Assembly: GCA_900755985.1 (NCBI GenBank)
Contig: CAAEIL010000010.1
Coordinates: 1 to 60,642 of the forward strand
Direction of reading: 5' to 3'
Length of the DNA: 60,642 nt
Source: Bacteroidales bacterium
Lineage (GTDB): Bacteria > Bacteroidota > Bacteroidia > Bacteroidales > Muribaculaceae
This document shows, in pieces, positions 27,196 through 36,642 of this stretch; the stretch's first letter is position 1, and each line of letters begins with the position of its first letter. The notes under the pieces are model-generated. The model was not told the origin of the DNA and did not search any database. It was given only the letters and a program-made list of their open reading frames with translations. The translations under genes and the position numbers were made by a program.

Positions 27196-30100
27196 ATGAA
27201 AAGATACTATCTTGCCGTATTGGCAGTGCTTATGGCCCTGACAACGACAGCCGCCGTCAAGGCCCCGGACTTCGCTTTCCCTCGTACCGTGTCTAAAGAA
27301 GCCGCTGCCGCATACAAGACAGCGGTAAAAAACAACGACGAAAACGCCATGCTTGATGCCGCAATACGCATCTACCTTGCCGGCATATCAATCGACAACA
27401 GCTCGTCCACCAAATGTATCGGCGAATTTATCAGCAACATCGCTCCACTGAAGAAACCGGCGTCAAAAGCTATGGCTACGCTCTTCGAAGCCTCGGCTTA
27501 TTCGTATGCTTATAATCAGGAACGCTACAAATTCGACGGTCGCGAACTGCCTCTGACACCGCGTCCCACAGACATGGCCGAATGGTCCGGCGAGATGTAT
27601 AAATTTGTCATAGACTCGCTTATAAGCGAATCATTCCGTCTTGCCGACAATACGCCCCTTGCGCAGTTCAAACCTATAATCACGGCCGACGAGCTGTCGC
27701 TGAGCTTCTATCCATCAGTCAAAGACTTTGTTAGCCAATATGCCACGGGGACTCTCAAATATTATGTCCCCCAAAAGACCGTCGACGCAGTCATCGACCA
27801 AATGAAGGTCTTTCATCAGTCACGCACCAATCCCTGGTACCTTTGGCAGACAATTGCTATCGAAGTAAACAGTGACATTGACACTTCGGCAAAAGTAAAA
27901 CAATACATGGCCTTATATCAGTCGCAGCCGCAAGAGACAGGCCGAGCATTCGTCCTTGAACGCATAATCGACGATATTAGCGAAGTCAGACCCAAAGCTT
28001 CGCAGCAAGTCTCCTTTCTGGACTCGGCCTTAACCTATTTCAAAGGGTATTGGATAGAAAATAATTTACGAAACGAAATCAATCGGCTTAAAAACCCGGC
28101 CATAGAAATCAGCTCACCGAAATCATCGTTTCCGGCTGACAGCGAGACCATTAAACTCAAAGTCTCATATTCCAATCTATCGCACGCCACTGTCCGTATT
28201 TACAACTTTACTGACGAAAATGTCGCCAATAAAGCCGTCATCTATGGATTGGGGGCGTCACGTCCGGTCAAGAGCATAGCGCTCGACTTTGGACAAGCCA
28301 CACCCGACGAAAGAGACACCACCATAACTGTCTCACTGCCTGTGGGATGTAACGCTATTGTCTCAGACATTGCATCGACAGACTCAAAGAAACCCTACCC
28401 TCTGTTTATCAACGCCTTAAAGCTCGTTCCGACTATTGTCAGCGAAGGTAACCGACGCACACTCTACATCACCGACGCCATTTCAGGCGCGCCTGTCCAG
28501 GATGTCGCTGCTGCTGTTGTCAGCCGCCGAAAAAACACAAAAGTCACCAAACTGGGCACAAGCGACAAATTAGGACGCATCATTTTTGAATGTCCCGAAG
28601 AAGGCATACTTCAGTTGAAGTACAATGGCTTAACAAGCACTTATAACAACGTCTCTTTTTATCGCATCGGCCGCAACGATTTTGTGCCGACAAATATCAG
28701 TATGACTACCGACCTACCGGTTTACAAACTCGGTCAGGAGGTGCGTTGTCTCGGAGTTTTGGCTGACACGACAGGAGCGGTTTCCAATTCGGCTATCCAA
28801 CTGACTCTACGAGACTCAAATTATAAAACCATCGGTACTAACACGGCCTACACCGATGGCTTCGGGCGCTTTACATGCAAATTCAGCTTGCCTTCCGAGA
28901 CCCGTACCGGAAGATTCTCTATTTCGGCACAAGGCACCAACCATGCCTCTGCTGCAGTTGGTTTTGAAGTAAGCGACTTCAAGATGCCGGCGTTCCGCGC
29001 CGATTCCATTGCCGTTGTCGGCGCAGGCCTTCATAAAGACTATGCAGATGCTTCGGGGCGCATACTTACCTACGCAGGTTTCCCGCTAAGCAACACTCGC
29101 ATCGACATCTGTGTCTCAGGCGTAGACTCAACTTTCACGACTACCACCAATGCCGACGGTCGTTTTGCACTGCGTCTTGACAGCGTTTTCAGCGACAAAG
29201 CCAACAACCGCTGGCGCAATGTCAGCATTTCGGCCACTTCGCCTGACGGAACAAAACTTGATGTATATAATTCGTCAGTTTCCCGCTACCCTTATAATTT
29301 AGAGTTGTCAGGCACAGGCAGGAAGTTTGACAGCGACAGTATTATTACAGTAAAAGCAAAACTGACCACTGCACTCGACCGAGAAATCGACGGCACACTT
29401 CGCTGGCGACTGTGCGACAAAAAAGACACCACAATATGTGCCGGTATCGGCAAAACCGGTAGCCTGACTCTCGATTTCAGCAAAATCAAGCCGGGAGAGT
29501 ATACACTCAAAGTCTGCGACACCGACTCTTTGGCATCGGCCACGTCTGTCAACATAACATTGTATTCGCTACATTCAGACTCACTGCCTAAAGAAGGCAT
29601 TTTATGGACGCCCGACAGCAAAGTCAAAGTACATAAAGGCGAAATCACGGCCCGTGTCCTTGTCTCGGCTCCCGGTGCCAACATATTTTACGGCATTCTC
29701 GACCGACCGGAAGATTACAAATGCGAATACGTCAAAGCCGGCTGGCATACTCTGCACTACAAAGCCGATGCTGACGGCGAGGACAATTTCGTTGCCTTTG
29801 CAGTCCGCGACATTGCCCATAGCTCGCTCAACTTCGAAATCGAAGTACAAAACATTGATAAGGAAGCACTGAAACTCGTCCTCGAAAGTTTCCGCGACAA
29901 AGTATATACCGGAAGTACCGAAAAATGGCAGTTCCGCATCACTGATGCACAGAATCGGCCTGTCGAAGCGGCTCTTGCATTAAACGTTTATAACTCCCGT
30001 CTTTCAGTATTCGGCATTCCCGATGCACTGCGTCCTGCATGCCCGTCGTTGTTCAACCCTGGCGTATCCATAAGATTTCCCGAACAAGGTTGGCAGGCAT

Positions 30101-32466
30101 CATTCTACCGTACGGGGATTTTCACTACACTGAGAACTACTTCACCCGTAGCACCTTTATGGAACACCTACAATTCGGAGGTTGATTTCTCTTCAGACGA
30201 CATTCGATTATTAGGCTATATTAACGTTGCCTATGGTGTAAGTCTGAAATCAGCCAAGCAGAGTGCTCGCCCAAGAAATATGGCGATGGCAAAAAAACAG
30301 GAATTTGCCGCAGAAGAAGATGCCGTGGAGGAATCTGCCCCGATGTATGCCGCCGTCGCAGAGACTTCGGACGAAGCCAAAGAGAGCGCCGATGGCATGG
30401 ACGGAGGCGACAAGCAACCGCTATTGCGCACCCCCGACATCTTCTCGGCAATGTGGCAACCGACACTGACAAGCGACCGCACGGGCTGCCTTGACATCGA
30501 TTTCCTCGTTCCGGACGCCCTTACCACCTGGCAGCTCACTGCAACGGCCTGGGACAAGAAGATGAATACCGCTTCACTGACACGCACGCTCACGGCATCC
30601 AAACCTGTCATGGTATCGGCCAACATGCCGCGCTTCCTCCGTGCCGGCGACCGCGCACGTGTCCTCGCAACAGCAATGAACGGCACCGACTCAATTCTCA
30701 GTGTCAGTGTCATCACCGAAGCTTTTGCCCTTGACAACGACTCTGTCATCAGCTCCGCCACTAAAGAAATGACACTCGCACCGGGTGCCAAAGACCTCAT
30801 CGCCACCGATATCAATGTTCCCTTATACATGCAGGGAGAGCAACTTGGCTTCCGGGTGCGTGCTGTCGCCGGCAATTTTGGTGACGGTGAGCAGATAGCC
30901 ATTCCGGTACTTGATGCCGAAAGTTTTGTCCGCGAGGCCATCAACTTCTATCTCAACCCGACGGACAGTGTCTACACCACGGCTTTGCCACAACCTGTAG
31001 GCAGGGATTTCAAGAGCGAATTCTCATTCACTGCCAACCCGATGGCAACAATCATCGACGCACTGCCAGTACTCTGGAAAGACCCGGCGCCCACAGCATT
31101 CTCGCAGGCCTCGGCTTACTATGGCGCAGCAATAGCCTTGGCCATGGCAGAAAAATATCCTGAGATCGCCGCCAAGTTCGACAGCAAGCAATTACGCCGT
31201 CTCTCGGACGAGGCTCTTAAACGCCTCATCAAACTGCAGCGAGCCGACGGTGGCTTTGCATGGGGCGAATGGTCCTCCGAAAGTTCGTACTGGATTACAA
31301 CGGCCATACTCGACCGTTTCTACGACCTTACACGCTGGGGTTATCTGCCCAAAGACAAATCGCTGGCCAAAGCTCTCGATGCCGCAATACGTTACTGCGA
31401 TAGCCGTGTACGCGACACCGACCTGACCTATACCATTATACGTCCCGTATTCACCTCGGTACGCCCGTCGCTCAACGCACAGCAAGTCATCGATCGCACT
31501 CTCAACAACATTACACGCAACTGGAAGAAATACTCAACCGACGCCAAAGCCCTTTCGGTACTTGCTCTCGCAAATAACAAGCGTCTCGCCACGGCACGCA
31601 GCATAATAAGTTCGCTTGACCAGTATGCAGTGACAACGCCGTCTAAAGGTACGGTTTTCAAAAACGAACGTTCTCTGCTAAGCTACGGTCACCTACTCGA
31701 AGCCTATGCAGCCGCCGCACCCCGTTCGACCATTGTCGACGGTTTGCGCCAATACCTTATAGTAAGGCGTCAGGCCACCGACTGGGGCAACTGGAACCTG
31801 ACTTCGTATGTCGTTTCATCGTTCCTCAACTCCGGAACCGAATGGGCCGAACCCAAAGTCAGTCCCGAACTATATGTCGACAACGCTACCGTGGTCCTTT
31901 CACAGCCGAAAGGTGACGCTATGGTCTACTCTGCTCCGGTCTCAGGCAAAGAACTTCGCCTGGACGTTCATGATGCCGGTGTTCCGTCATACGGCGCAAT
32001 CGTCAGCTCGTACGTCGCCCCCATGGACAAAATCAAGGCTTACAGCGAAAGCGACGAAGTGTCCATATCCAAACGTCTGCTTGTACGCGATGCCTCCGGC
32101 AAGATGCACGATGCACCCGCCGTTCTGTCGGTTGGCCAGACCCTGACTGTTTCTGTGACAATACGCACCACACGACCAATGTCGTATGTAAGCATCAGCG
32201 ACTGCCGCCCCGCCGCTTTCGAACCCGCCGACCAACTCTCGCACGCCGTTTGGCAGGATGCCCTGTTCTATTATCGCGAGAATCGCGATGCTGAAACCCG
32301 CATCTTCATCGACTATCTGCCCGAAGGAACCAACGTTATCTCATACGATGTCACCGTCAATAACGCCGGCGAATTCGCTTCGGGCATAGCAACGATAACG
32401 TGCGACAAAGCTCCCAGCCTGACTGCCCATACAGCCGGAGCAACTATTACCGTCAACAACGACTAA
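27196..32466 (+). CDS. Alpha-2-macroglobulin family protein
   Basis: A 1756-residue exported protein (signal peptide 1-22) with the bacterial alpha-2-macroglobulin architecture: N-terminal helical region, a series of macroglobulin beta-domains (MG2 region around FVPTNISMTTDLPVYKLGQE, about 500-520), a bait-like flexible segment rich in Ala/Glu near 1030-1070, and an alpha-helical toroid around 1290-1560 with LQRADGGFAWGEW. I checked every cysteine and none occurs in a CxEQ context, so the thioester used for covalent trapping in classic members is absent. It may trap proteases non-covalently or serve as a scaffold. No penicillin-binding protein 1C gene is adjacent, unlike in E. coli-type loci. 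It is followed after 17 bases by a DUF6150 gene. Confidence 0.9.
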   Translation: MKRYYLAVLAVLMALTTTAAVKAPDFAFPRTVSKEAAAAYKTAVKNNDENAMLDAAIRIYLAGISIDNSSSTKCIGEFISNIAPLKKPASKAMATLFEASAYSYAYNQERYKFDGRELPLTPRPTDMAEWSGEMYKFVIDSLISESFRLADNTPLAQFKPIITADELSLSFYPSVKDFVSQYATGTLKYYVPQKTVDAVIDQMKVFHQSRTNPWYLWQTIAIEVNSDIDTSAKVKQYMALYQSQPQETGRAFVLERIIDDISEVRPKASQQVSFLDSALTYFKGYWIENNLRNEINRLKNPAIEISSPKSSFPADSETIKLKVSYSNLSHATVRIYNFTDENVANKAVIYGLGASRPVKSIALDFGQATPDERDTTITVSLPVGCNAIVSDIASTDSKKPYPLFINALKLVPTIVSEGNRRTLYITDAISGAPVQDVAAAVVSRRKNTKVTKLGTSDKLGRIIFECPEEGILQLKYNGLTSTYNNVSFYRIGRNDFVPTNISMTTDLPVYKLGQEVRCLGVLADTTGAVSNSAIQLTLRDSNYKTIGTNTAYTDGFGRFTCKFSLPSETRTGRFSISAQGTNHASAAVGFEVSDFKMPAFRADSIAVVGAGLHKDYADASGRILTYAGFPLSNTRIDICVSGVDSTFTTTTNADGRFALRLDSVFSDKANNRWRNVSISATSPDGTKLDVYNSSVSRYPYNLELSGTGRKFDSDSIITVKAKLTTALDREIDGTLRWRLCDKKDTTICAGIGKTGSLTLDFSKIKPGEYTLKVCDTDSLASATSVNITLYSLHSDSLPKEGILWTPDSKVKVHKGEITARVLVSAPGANIFYGILDRPEDYKCEYVKAGWHTLHYKADADGEDNFVAFAVRDIAHSSLNFEIEVQNIDKEALKLVLESFRDKVYTGSTEKWQFRITDAQNRPVEAALALNVYNSRLSVFGIPDALRPACPSLFNPGVSIRFPEQGWQASFYRTGIFTTLRTTSPVAPLWNTYNSEVDFSSDDIRLLGYINVAYGVSLKSAKQSARPRNMAMAKKQEFAAEEDAVEESAPMYAAVAETSDEAKESADGMDGGDKQPLLRTPDIFSAMWQPTLTSDRTGCLDIDFLVPDALTTWQLTATAWDKKMNTASLTRTLTASKPVMVSANMPRFLRAGDRARVLATAMNGTDSILSVSVITEAFALDNDSVISSATKEMTLAPGAKDLIATDINVPLYMQGEQLGFRVRAVAGNFGDGEQIAIPVLDAESFVREAINFYLNPTDSVYTTALPQPVGRDFKSEFSFTANPMATIIDALPVLWKDPAPTAFSQASAYYGAAIALAMAEKYPEIAAKFDSKQLRRLSDEALKRLIKLQRADGGFAWGEWSSESSYWITTAILDRFYDLTRWGYLPKDKSLAKALDAAIRYCDSRVRDTDLTYTIIRPVFTSVRPSLNAQQVIDRTLNNITRNWKKYSTDAKALSVLALANNKRLATARSIISSLDQYAVTTPSKGTVFKNERSLLSYGHLLEAYAAAAPRSTIVDGLRQYLIVRRQATDWGNWNLTSYVVSSFLNSGTEWAEPKVSPELYVDNATVVLSQPKGDAMVYSAPVSGKELRLDVHDAGVPSYGAIVSSYVAPMDKIKAYSESDEVSISKRLLVRDASGKMHDAPAVLSVGQTLTVSVTIRTTRPMSYVSISDCRPAAFEPADQLSHAVWQDALFYYRENRDAETRIFIDYLPEGTNVISYDVTVNNAGEFASGIATITCDKAPSLTAHTAGATITVNND

Positions 32467-32483
32467 ACTTTCATTCCGGATAC

Positions 32484-32855
32484 ATGTACACATTCAAATC
32501 ATCGATTATAAAATCACGAGTTATTATTTTTCTGATAGCCTCGGCCTTTGACGTCTGCTCCGTTTTCGGACAGAAAGTCTACTCGGCATCATCACAATAT
32601 TCGGCCGACGTCAAAGTATTTGTCACCGACAAGGAATATCGTGCCGACCTTATCGTATACAAGACCGACAAGGCATATCGTGTCAATAAATCTGACAACA
32701 ACGGCATATGGTATTTCACCGACAAATCATACAACTCCGACAAAAAGATATTCTTTGTCGACCACGAATACAATGCCGACCTCACAATATTCTTTACAGA
32801 CAAGGAATACCGCGCAGGCTGGAAAAATCTCAAGAAAAAGCATCTGATGTACTGA
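32484..32855 (+). CDS. DUF6150-like repeat protein, exported
   Basis: A 123-residue protein starting at ATG 32484 with a signal peptide or membrane anchor (about 1-33, RVIIFLIASAFDVCSVFGQ). The mature part is made of about six tandem repeats of 13-18 residues with the pattern (V/I)(F/Y)x(T/V)D(K/H)(E/S)Y(R/N)AD, for example VFVTDKEYRADLI, VYKTDKAYRV, WYFTDKSYNSDKK, IFFVDHEYNADLT and IFFTDKEYRAGWK. This matches what I know of DUF6150. The regular repeats suggest a small all-beta structure. It lies 17 bases after the alpha-2-macroglobulin gene and ends before a strong terminator, so the two are probably one transcript and possibly one complex. Function unknown. Confidence 0.8.
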   Translation: MYTFKSSIIKSRVIIFLIASAFDVCSVFGQKVYSASSQYSADVKVFVTDKEYRADLIVYKTDKAYRVNKSDNNGIWYFTDKSYNSDKKIFFVDHEYNADLTIFFTDKEYRAGWKNLKKKHLMY

Positions 32856-32926
32856 CAGCAGATTGTCCCGATGCGCTTGTTGTGATACGTTTATTCTAAA
32901 AGCGCCATTATACCACTCTTTCTTAC

Positions 32927-32972
32927 GGCAGCCTGAAAGACCACCCTGCGTTTTTTCGGGCTGCCTCTTTTT
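32927..32972 (+). terminator. Intrinsic terminator after the DUF6150 gene
   Basis: GGCAGCC (32927-32933) pairs with GGCTGCC (32959-32965), extended by TGAAA against TTTTTTC, and is followed by TCTTTTTG. Good intrinsic terminator. Confidence 0.8.
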
Positions 32973-33057
32973 GTGCCTGAATCGGGGGACCTACAGGATT
33001 CGTTTGAACCTTAGGTATTCGAGCCTTTTGAGGGGATATTGGGCAACAGCGAACCGG

Positions 33058-33087
33058 GCTGAACCGAGCTGAACCCAGGGCTGAACC
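33058..33087. repeat. Three short direct repeats of GCTGAACC
   Basis: GCTGAACC occurs at 33058-33065, 33068-33075 and 33080-33087 in the gap between the DUF6150 gene and pheS. The remainder of the gap holds a terminator and the pheS promoter; I see no gene in it. Confidence 0.5.
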
Positions 33088-33121
33088 CGGACAGCAAACT
33101 GAGCGAAGTCCGATGCAATAA

Positions 33122-33155
33122 TTTGGCCAGAATTCAAATTTTTTGATTAATTTTG
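33122..33155 (+). promoter_or_regulatory. Promoter of pheS
   Basis: TTTG (33122-33125) and TAATTTTG (33148-33155), separated by 21-22 bases, match the Bacteroidetes consensus. Transcription would start near 33162, so the longer reading frame opening at 33143 cannot be used and ATG 33221 is the start. Confidence 0.65.
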
Positions 33156-33220
33156 CATTTTGTAACGACTGCGGTGTTTTACGCTTAGTCTTTTACTTTT
33201 GTAACCAACCAACTATCGCG

Positions 33221-34240
33221 ATGTTAGACAAGATAAACAATCTTAAATCACAAATCGAGGCGCTGACCGCGTCTTCGCCCGACGAGGTGGAGGCACTGCG
33301 CATTAAATATCTATCAAAGAAAGGCGAAGTGTCGCTGCTTTTCAATGATTTTCGAAACGTTCCGCCCGAACAGAAAAAAGAGATAGGCCAGGCGCTCAAC
33401 GCCCTCAAAGTCATGGCTACGGACAAAATTAACGCGCTGCGCGAAGCATTGCTGTCGGCCGACAGCATCGATTCCGACCTGGACCTTACGCGCACTCCGG
33501 CGCCAACAATTCTGGGCACACGTCATCCGCTGTCGCTTGTCCGCGAACAGATTGTCGACATTTTCCGACGCCTGGGCTTCTCGATAGCCGAAGGTCCCGA
33601 AATCGAGGACGATTGGCACCTGTTCTCGTCGCTGAACTTTGCCGCTGACCATCCGGCACGCGACATGCAGGACACATTCTTCGTTGGCAAAGACCCGGAC
33701 CTCTTCCTGCGCTCGCACACATCGTCAGTCCAGACACGTGTCATGATGTCGCAACAGCCTCCCATCCGCATCATTTGCCCCGGGCGCGTCTATCGCAACG
33801 AAGCCATCTCGGCACGCGCACACTGCTTCTTCCATCAGGTCGAGGCATTGTACGTCGACACCGACGTCTCGTTTGCCGACCTGCGTCAGACGCTGCTTTA
33901 CTTTGCCCGCGAGATGTTCGGCCCTGAAACTCAGATTCGCCTGCGTCCAAGCTACTTCCCCTTCACCGAGCCTTCGGCCGAAATGGACATCAGTTGCGAC
34001 CTTTGCGGCGGAAAAGGCTGCTCGTTCTGCAAAGGCACCGGGTGGGTCGAAATTCTTGGCTGCGGCATGGTTGACCCCAATGTCCTCGAAGCCTGCGGCA
34101 TAGACTCCAAGAAATATACCGGTTTTGCCCTCGGTATGGGTGTCGAACGTATCACCAACCTCAAATACCGCGTCAAAGACTTGCGCATGTTCTCCGAGAA
34201 CGACAAACGCTTCCTCGAAGAATTCAAAGCCGCTCACTGA
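33221..34240 (+). CDS. pheS: Phenylalanine-tRNA ligase alpha subunit
   Basis: A 339-residue class II aminoacyl-tRNA synthetase subunit that charges tRNA-Phe together with PheT. It has the N-terminal coiled-coil (MLDKINNLKSQIEALTAS...), the class II core with motif 2 around GRVYRNEAISARAHCFFHQVE, and motif 3 GMGVERITNLKY near the C terminus. A cysteine cluster (Cys259, 262, 267, 270) in CDLCGGKGCSFC is usual for this enzyme. Length equals the family norm. pheT is not adjacent, so the two subunit genes are separated in this genome. nth follows after 10 bases. Confidence 0.97.
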   Translation: MLDKINNLKSQIEALTASSPDEVEALRIKYLSKKGEVSLLFNDFRNVPPEQKKEIGQALNALKVMATDKINALREALLSADSIDSDLDLTRTPAPTILGTRHPLSLVREQIVDIFRRLGFSIAEGPEIEDDWHLFSSLNFAADHPARDMQDTFFVGKDPDLFLRSHTSSVQTRVMMSQQPPIRIICPGRVYRNEAISARAHCFFHQVEALYVDTDVSFADLRQTLLYFAREMFGPETQIRLRPSYFPFTEPSAEMDISCDLCGGKGCSFCKGTGWVEILGCGMVDPNVLEACGIDSKKYTGFALGMGVERITNLKYRVKDLRMFSENDKRFLEEFKAAH

Positions 34241-34250
34241 CACCCTGACT

Positions 34251-34913
34251 ATGACAGTCGCCGAGCGATACCACAAAATCATCGAACGTTTCGAGCATGA
34301 AATGCCCATGCCCGAAACCGAATTGCGTTACGACACGCCTTTTCAACTGCTTGTCGCCGTCATATTATCGGCACAATGCACTGATAAACGCATCAATATG
34401 GTGACGCCCGAGCTTTTCAGGGCTTTTCCCACCGCCGAAAAGATGGCCGAGGCTTCGACCGACGAAATTTACGAGTACATCAAGTCCGTGTCGTACCCCA
34501 ACAACAAGGCTAAAGCTCTTGCCGGCATGTCACGCAAACTCATCGACGACTTCGGCGGCAAAGTCCCAGACAACATCGATGACCTGACATCACTTCCCGG
34601 CGTCGGCCGCAAGACTGCCAACGTCATTCTCGCCGTGATATATGCCCGGGCGGCAATGGCAGTCGACACACATGTCTTCCGTGTCAGCGACCGTTTAGGT
34701 CTGACCACACGATGCAAGACTCCGCTTGCCACCGAGAAGGCTCTTATGCGGCATCTCCCGCCCGAAGTCGTCCCCAAGGCGCATCACTGGCTCATTCTGC
34801 ACGGCCGCTATGTTTGCAAAGCACGCAAACCGGAGTGCGAAGGCTGTTATTTGGCCGACCTGTGCCGTTATCGTCAGAACCAGCTTAAACAAAGCGCATC
34901 AATGCCATCCTGA
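34251..34913 (+). CDS. nth: Endonuclease III
   Basis: A 220-residue DNA glycosylase/AP lyase that removes oxidised pyrimidines in base excision repair. The helix-hairpin-helix motif LPGVGRKTANVIL contains the catalytic Lys121, and Asp139 in AVDTHVFRV is the second catalytic residue. The [4Fe-4S] cluster ligands have the classic C-x6-C-x2-C-x5-C spacing (Cys189, 196, 199, 205). The start is ATG 34251, 10 bases after pheS; an upstream in-frame extension would overlap pheS and encode no family sequence. Probably co-transcribed with pheS. Confidence 0.97.
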   Translation: MTVAERYHKIIERFEHEMPMPETELRYDTPFQLLVAVILSAQCTDKRINMVTPELFRAFPTAEKMAEASTDEIYEYIKSVSYPNNKAKALAGMSRKLIDDFGGKVPDNIDDLTSLPGVGRKTANVILAVIYARAAMAVDTHVFRVSDRLGLTTRCKTPLATEKALMRHLPPEVVPKAHHWLILHGRYVCKARKPECEGCYLADLCRYRQNQLKQSASMPS

Positions 34914-34954
34914 CCGCTTCCACCATAACAGTTCATCACGTCTGATTTTCAATA

Positions 34955-35671
34955 ATGGAAGAGACCACGTTCATTATCGTCATCGAAGTACTGGGCACCA
35001 TATCCTTTGCCATATCGGGTATAAGGCTTGCCGCTGCCAAGAACTTCGACTGGTTCGGAGCCTATGTCGTGGGACTTGTCACAGCAATCGGCGGCGGTAC
35101 CTTGCGCGATGTCCTCATAGGCGTCCCGGTATTTTGGATGGTGTCGTGGCTGTATTTAGCCGTCACCGGACTATCGCTGCTCACGGTACTGATTTTCAGG
35201 CGAGCACTTGTAGGCGGCATGCGCACGCTGTTTATATTCGACGCCATAGGTCTGGCGCTGTTTGTCGTCATCGGCATCGAAAAAAGCCTTGCCATGGGAT
35301 ATCCTATGTGGGTGGCAATCACGATGGGCATCATTACCGGCTCATTTGGCGGTGTACTCCGCGATATTCTTATCGGCGAGTTGCCAATGTTCTTCCGCAA
35401 GGACATCTACGCCACGGCTTGTCTGGCCGGAGGTATTGTTTACTCGCTGATTACGCTCTTAGACTTTAACCCAATAGTTCCGCAATGCCTTTGCGCCATA
35501 ACCGTCATAGGCCTGCGTATACTCGCTGTGCGCTACAACTGGTCTCTCCCGGCCTTAAAAGTCGACCCCAAACTTGTCGAGCGCGACCTTAAAGAAAACC
35601 CAATGCGGCGACGCCGTGTACAACAGTCTACAAACCATGCTAATGACATCAACAAAGACAAGCAGGTCTGA
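34955..35671 (+). CDS. TRIC-like (YicG/UPF0126) membrane protein
   Basis: A 238-residue polytopic membrane protein of the trimeric intracellular cation channel (TRIC/UPF0126) family. The two internal repeats of three helices each carry the family glycine motif: GGGTLRD (46-52) and FGGVLRD (131-137). A basic tail (RRRRVQQS) is cytoplasmic. Bacterial relatives form trimeric channels reported to pass monovalent cations or small molecules such as glycine; the substrate here is not known. Its 3' end overlaps the start of the GtrA-like gene by about 35 bases. Confidence 0.87.
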   Translation: MEETTFIIVIEVLGTISFAISGIRLAAAKNFDWFGAYVVGLVTAIGGGTLRDVLIGVPVFWMVSWLYLAVTGLSLLTVLIFRRALVGGMRTLFIFDAIGLALFVVIGIEKSLAMGYPMWVAITMGIITGSFGGVLRDILIGELPMFFRKDIYATACLAGGIVYSLITLLDFNPIVPQCLCAITVIGLRILAVRYNWSLPALKVDPKLVERDLKENPMRRRRVQQSTNHANDINKDKQV

Positions 35672-36080
35672 ACGCCCGTTCATACAACTGCTGAAATACG
35701 GTATTGTCGGCGTTATGAACACGCTGATAACACTCGGTTTGATTTTTCTTTGCAAATCGGTGCTCGGGCTTAATCCATATTTCTCAAATGCAATAGGTTA
35801 TGTCGCGGGTCTCATAAACTCGTTTATATGGAACCGTAGCTGGGTTTTCCGTTCACACGGACGCATTTCAGTACAGGCCATTCACTTCTTCTGCGCGTTC
35901 GTGCTATGCTATGGAATACAGTTCCTTGTCGTCTGGCTTCTCAACCGTTCATCTTTCGGGGCACTCGAATTCTATATTTTGGGCATCACTCTTTCGGGAT
36001 ACGGCATTGCCACACTCATTGGAAATGTGGTTTACACCTGTTGCAACTTCATCTACAATCGAATCATAACATTCAGGTAA
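35637..36080 (+). CDS. GtrA-family membrane protein
   Basis: A 147-residue protein with four transmembrane helices matching the GtrA family (FIQLLKYGIVGVMNTLITLG at the N terminus, then NSFIWNRSWVFRS, a family signature, and NFIYNRIITFR at the end). GtrA proteins are thought to help flip lipid-linked sugars across the inner membrane. The gene starts inside the upstream TRIC-like gene; ATG 35637 and ATG 35643 are both possible starts. A glycosyltransferase is not immediately adjacent, although one lies 4.4 kb downstream. Confidence 0.85.
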   Translation: MLMTSTKTSRSERPFIQLLKYGIVGVMNTLITLGLIFLCKSVLGLNPYFSNAIGYVAGLINSFIWNRSWVFRSHGRISVQAIHFFCAFVLCYGIQFLVVWLLNRSSFGALEFYILGITLSGYGIATLIGNVVYTCCNFIYNRIITFR

Positions 36081-36142
36081 TCGAACCTTAAAGCCTTGAG
36101 GTTTGTTTGCATATAAAACACATAATAAAATCACATAATAAA

Positions 36143-36592
36143 ATGAAAAGGACTCTTTCGGCTTTCATAGCCACATTAATGATTACCTGCATCAGTCTGA
36201 CTGCATTCGCTGAAAAAAAATACACGCACGACTCGTCGGTACTTCCCCCTGCCGCTACCGTCATGCTGAAGAAAAACTTTAAAAGCGAAGTCTCGCTTGT
36301 CAAAACAGAAAAAACTCTCGGTCGCGTCAGCGAATATGAAGTAATTCTGCGCGACGGCACCGAAATTACATTCGATGCCGCAGGCAACTGGAAAGAAATC
36401 GAAACATCGTACAAATCGAAAGTTCCTGACGGTATAGTTCTCCAGACCATCCGCGACTACATCAAGGCTCACCAAAACAAATCAGCGGTCGTCGGTATCG
36501 AAAGAGACCGCAAGGGTTATGATGTAACTTTAGCCAACGGCGTAGAGATGGAATTCGACCTGAATGGAAACTTTGTACGCTATGACAAATAA
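36143..36592 (+). CDS. PepSY-like periplasmic protein
   Basis: A 149-residue protein starting at ATG 36143 with a signal peptide (1-22, ending TAFAE). Two repeats of a PepSY-like (PF11396/DUF2874) unit are visible: an alpha helix followed by strands ending in a D/N-G-x-x(E/T) turn, as in EVILRDGTEITFDAAGNW and DVTLANGVEMEFDLNGNF. Proteins of this kind are common in Bacteroidales periplasm; some appear with two-component systems, but none is adjacent here. It is followed after 50 bases by a second, divergent PepSY-like gene, pointing to an old duplication. Confidence 0.8.
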   Translation: MKRTLSAFIATLMITCISLTAFAEKKYTHDSSVLPPAATVMLKKNFKSEVSLVKTEKTLGRVSEYEVILRDGTEITFDAAGNWKEIETSYKSKVPDGIVLQTIRDYIKAHQNKSAVVGIERDRKGYDVTLANGVEMEFDLNGNFVRYDK

Positions 36593-36642
36593 ACAATAGT
36601 CAAAAGACTGATTAACCAAACTTAAAACACGCTTGTGTCAAA

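Noticed and set aside
27196..32466. Thioester-type (CxEQ) alpha-2-macroglobulin
   Set aside because: Each cysteine context was read; none is followed by x-E-Q, so the covalent-trapping class was rejected.
32579..32833. Other-frame open readings across the DUF6150 gene
   Set aside because: They are by-products of the internal repeats, which keep several frames open; only the +frame from 32484 has a signal peptide and the family repeat.
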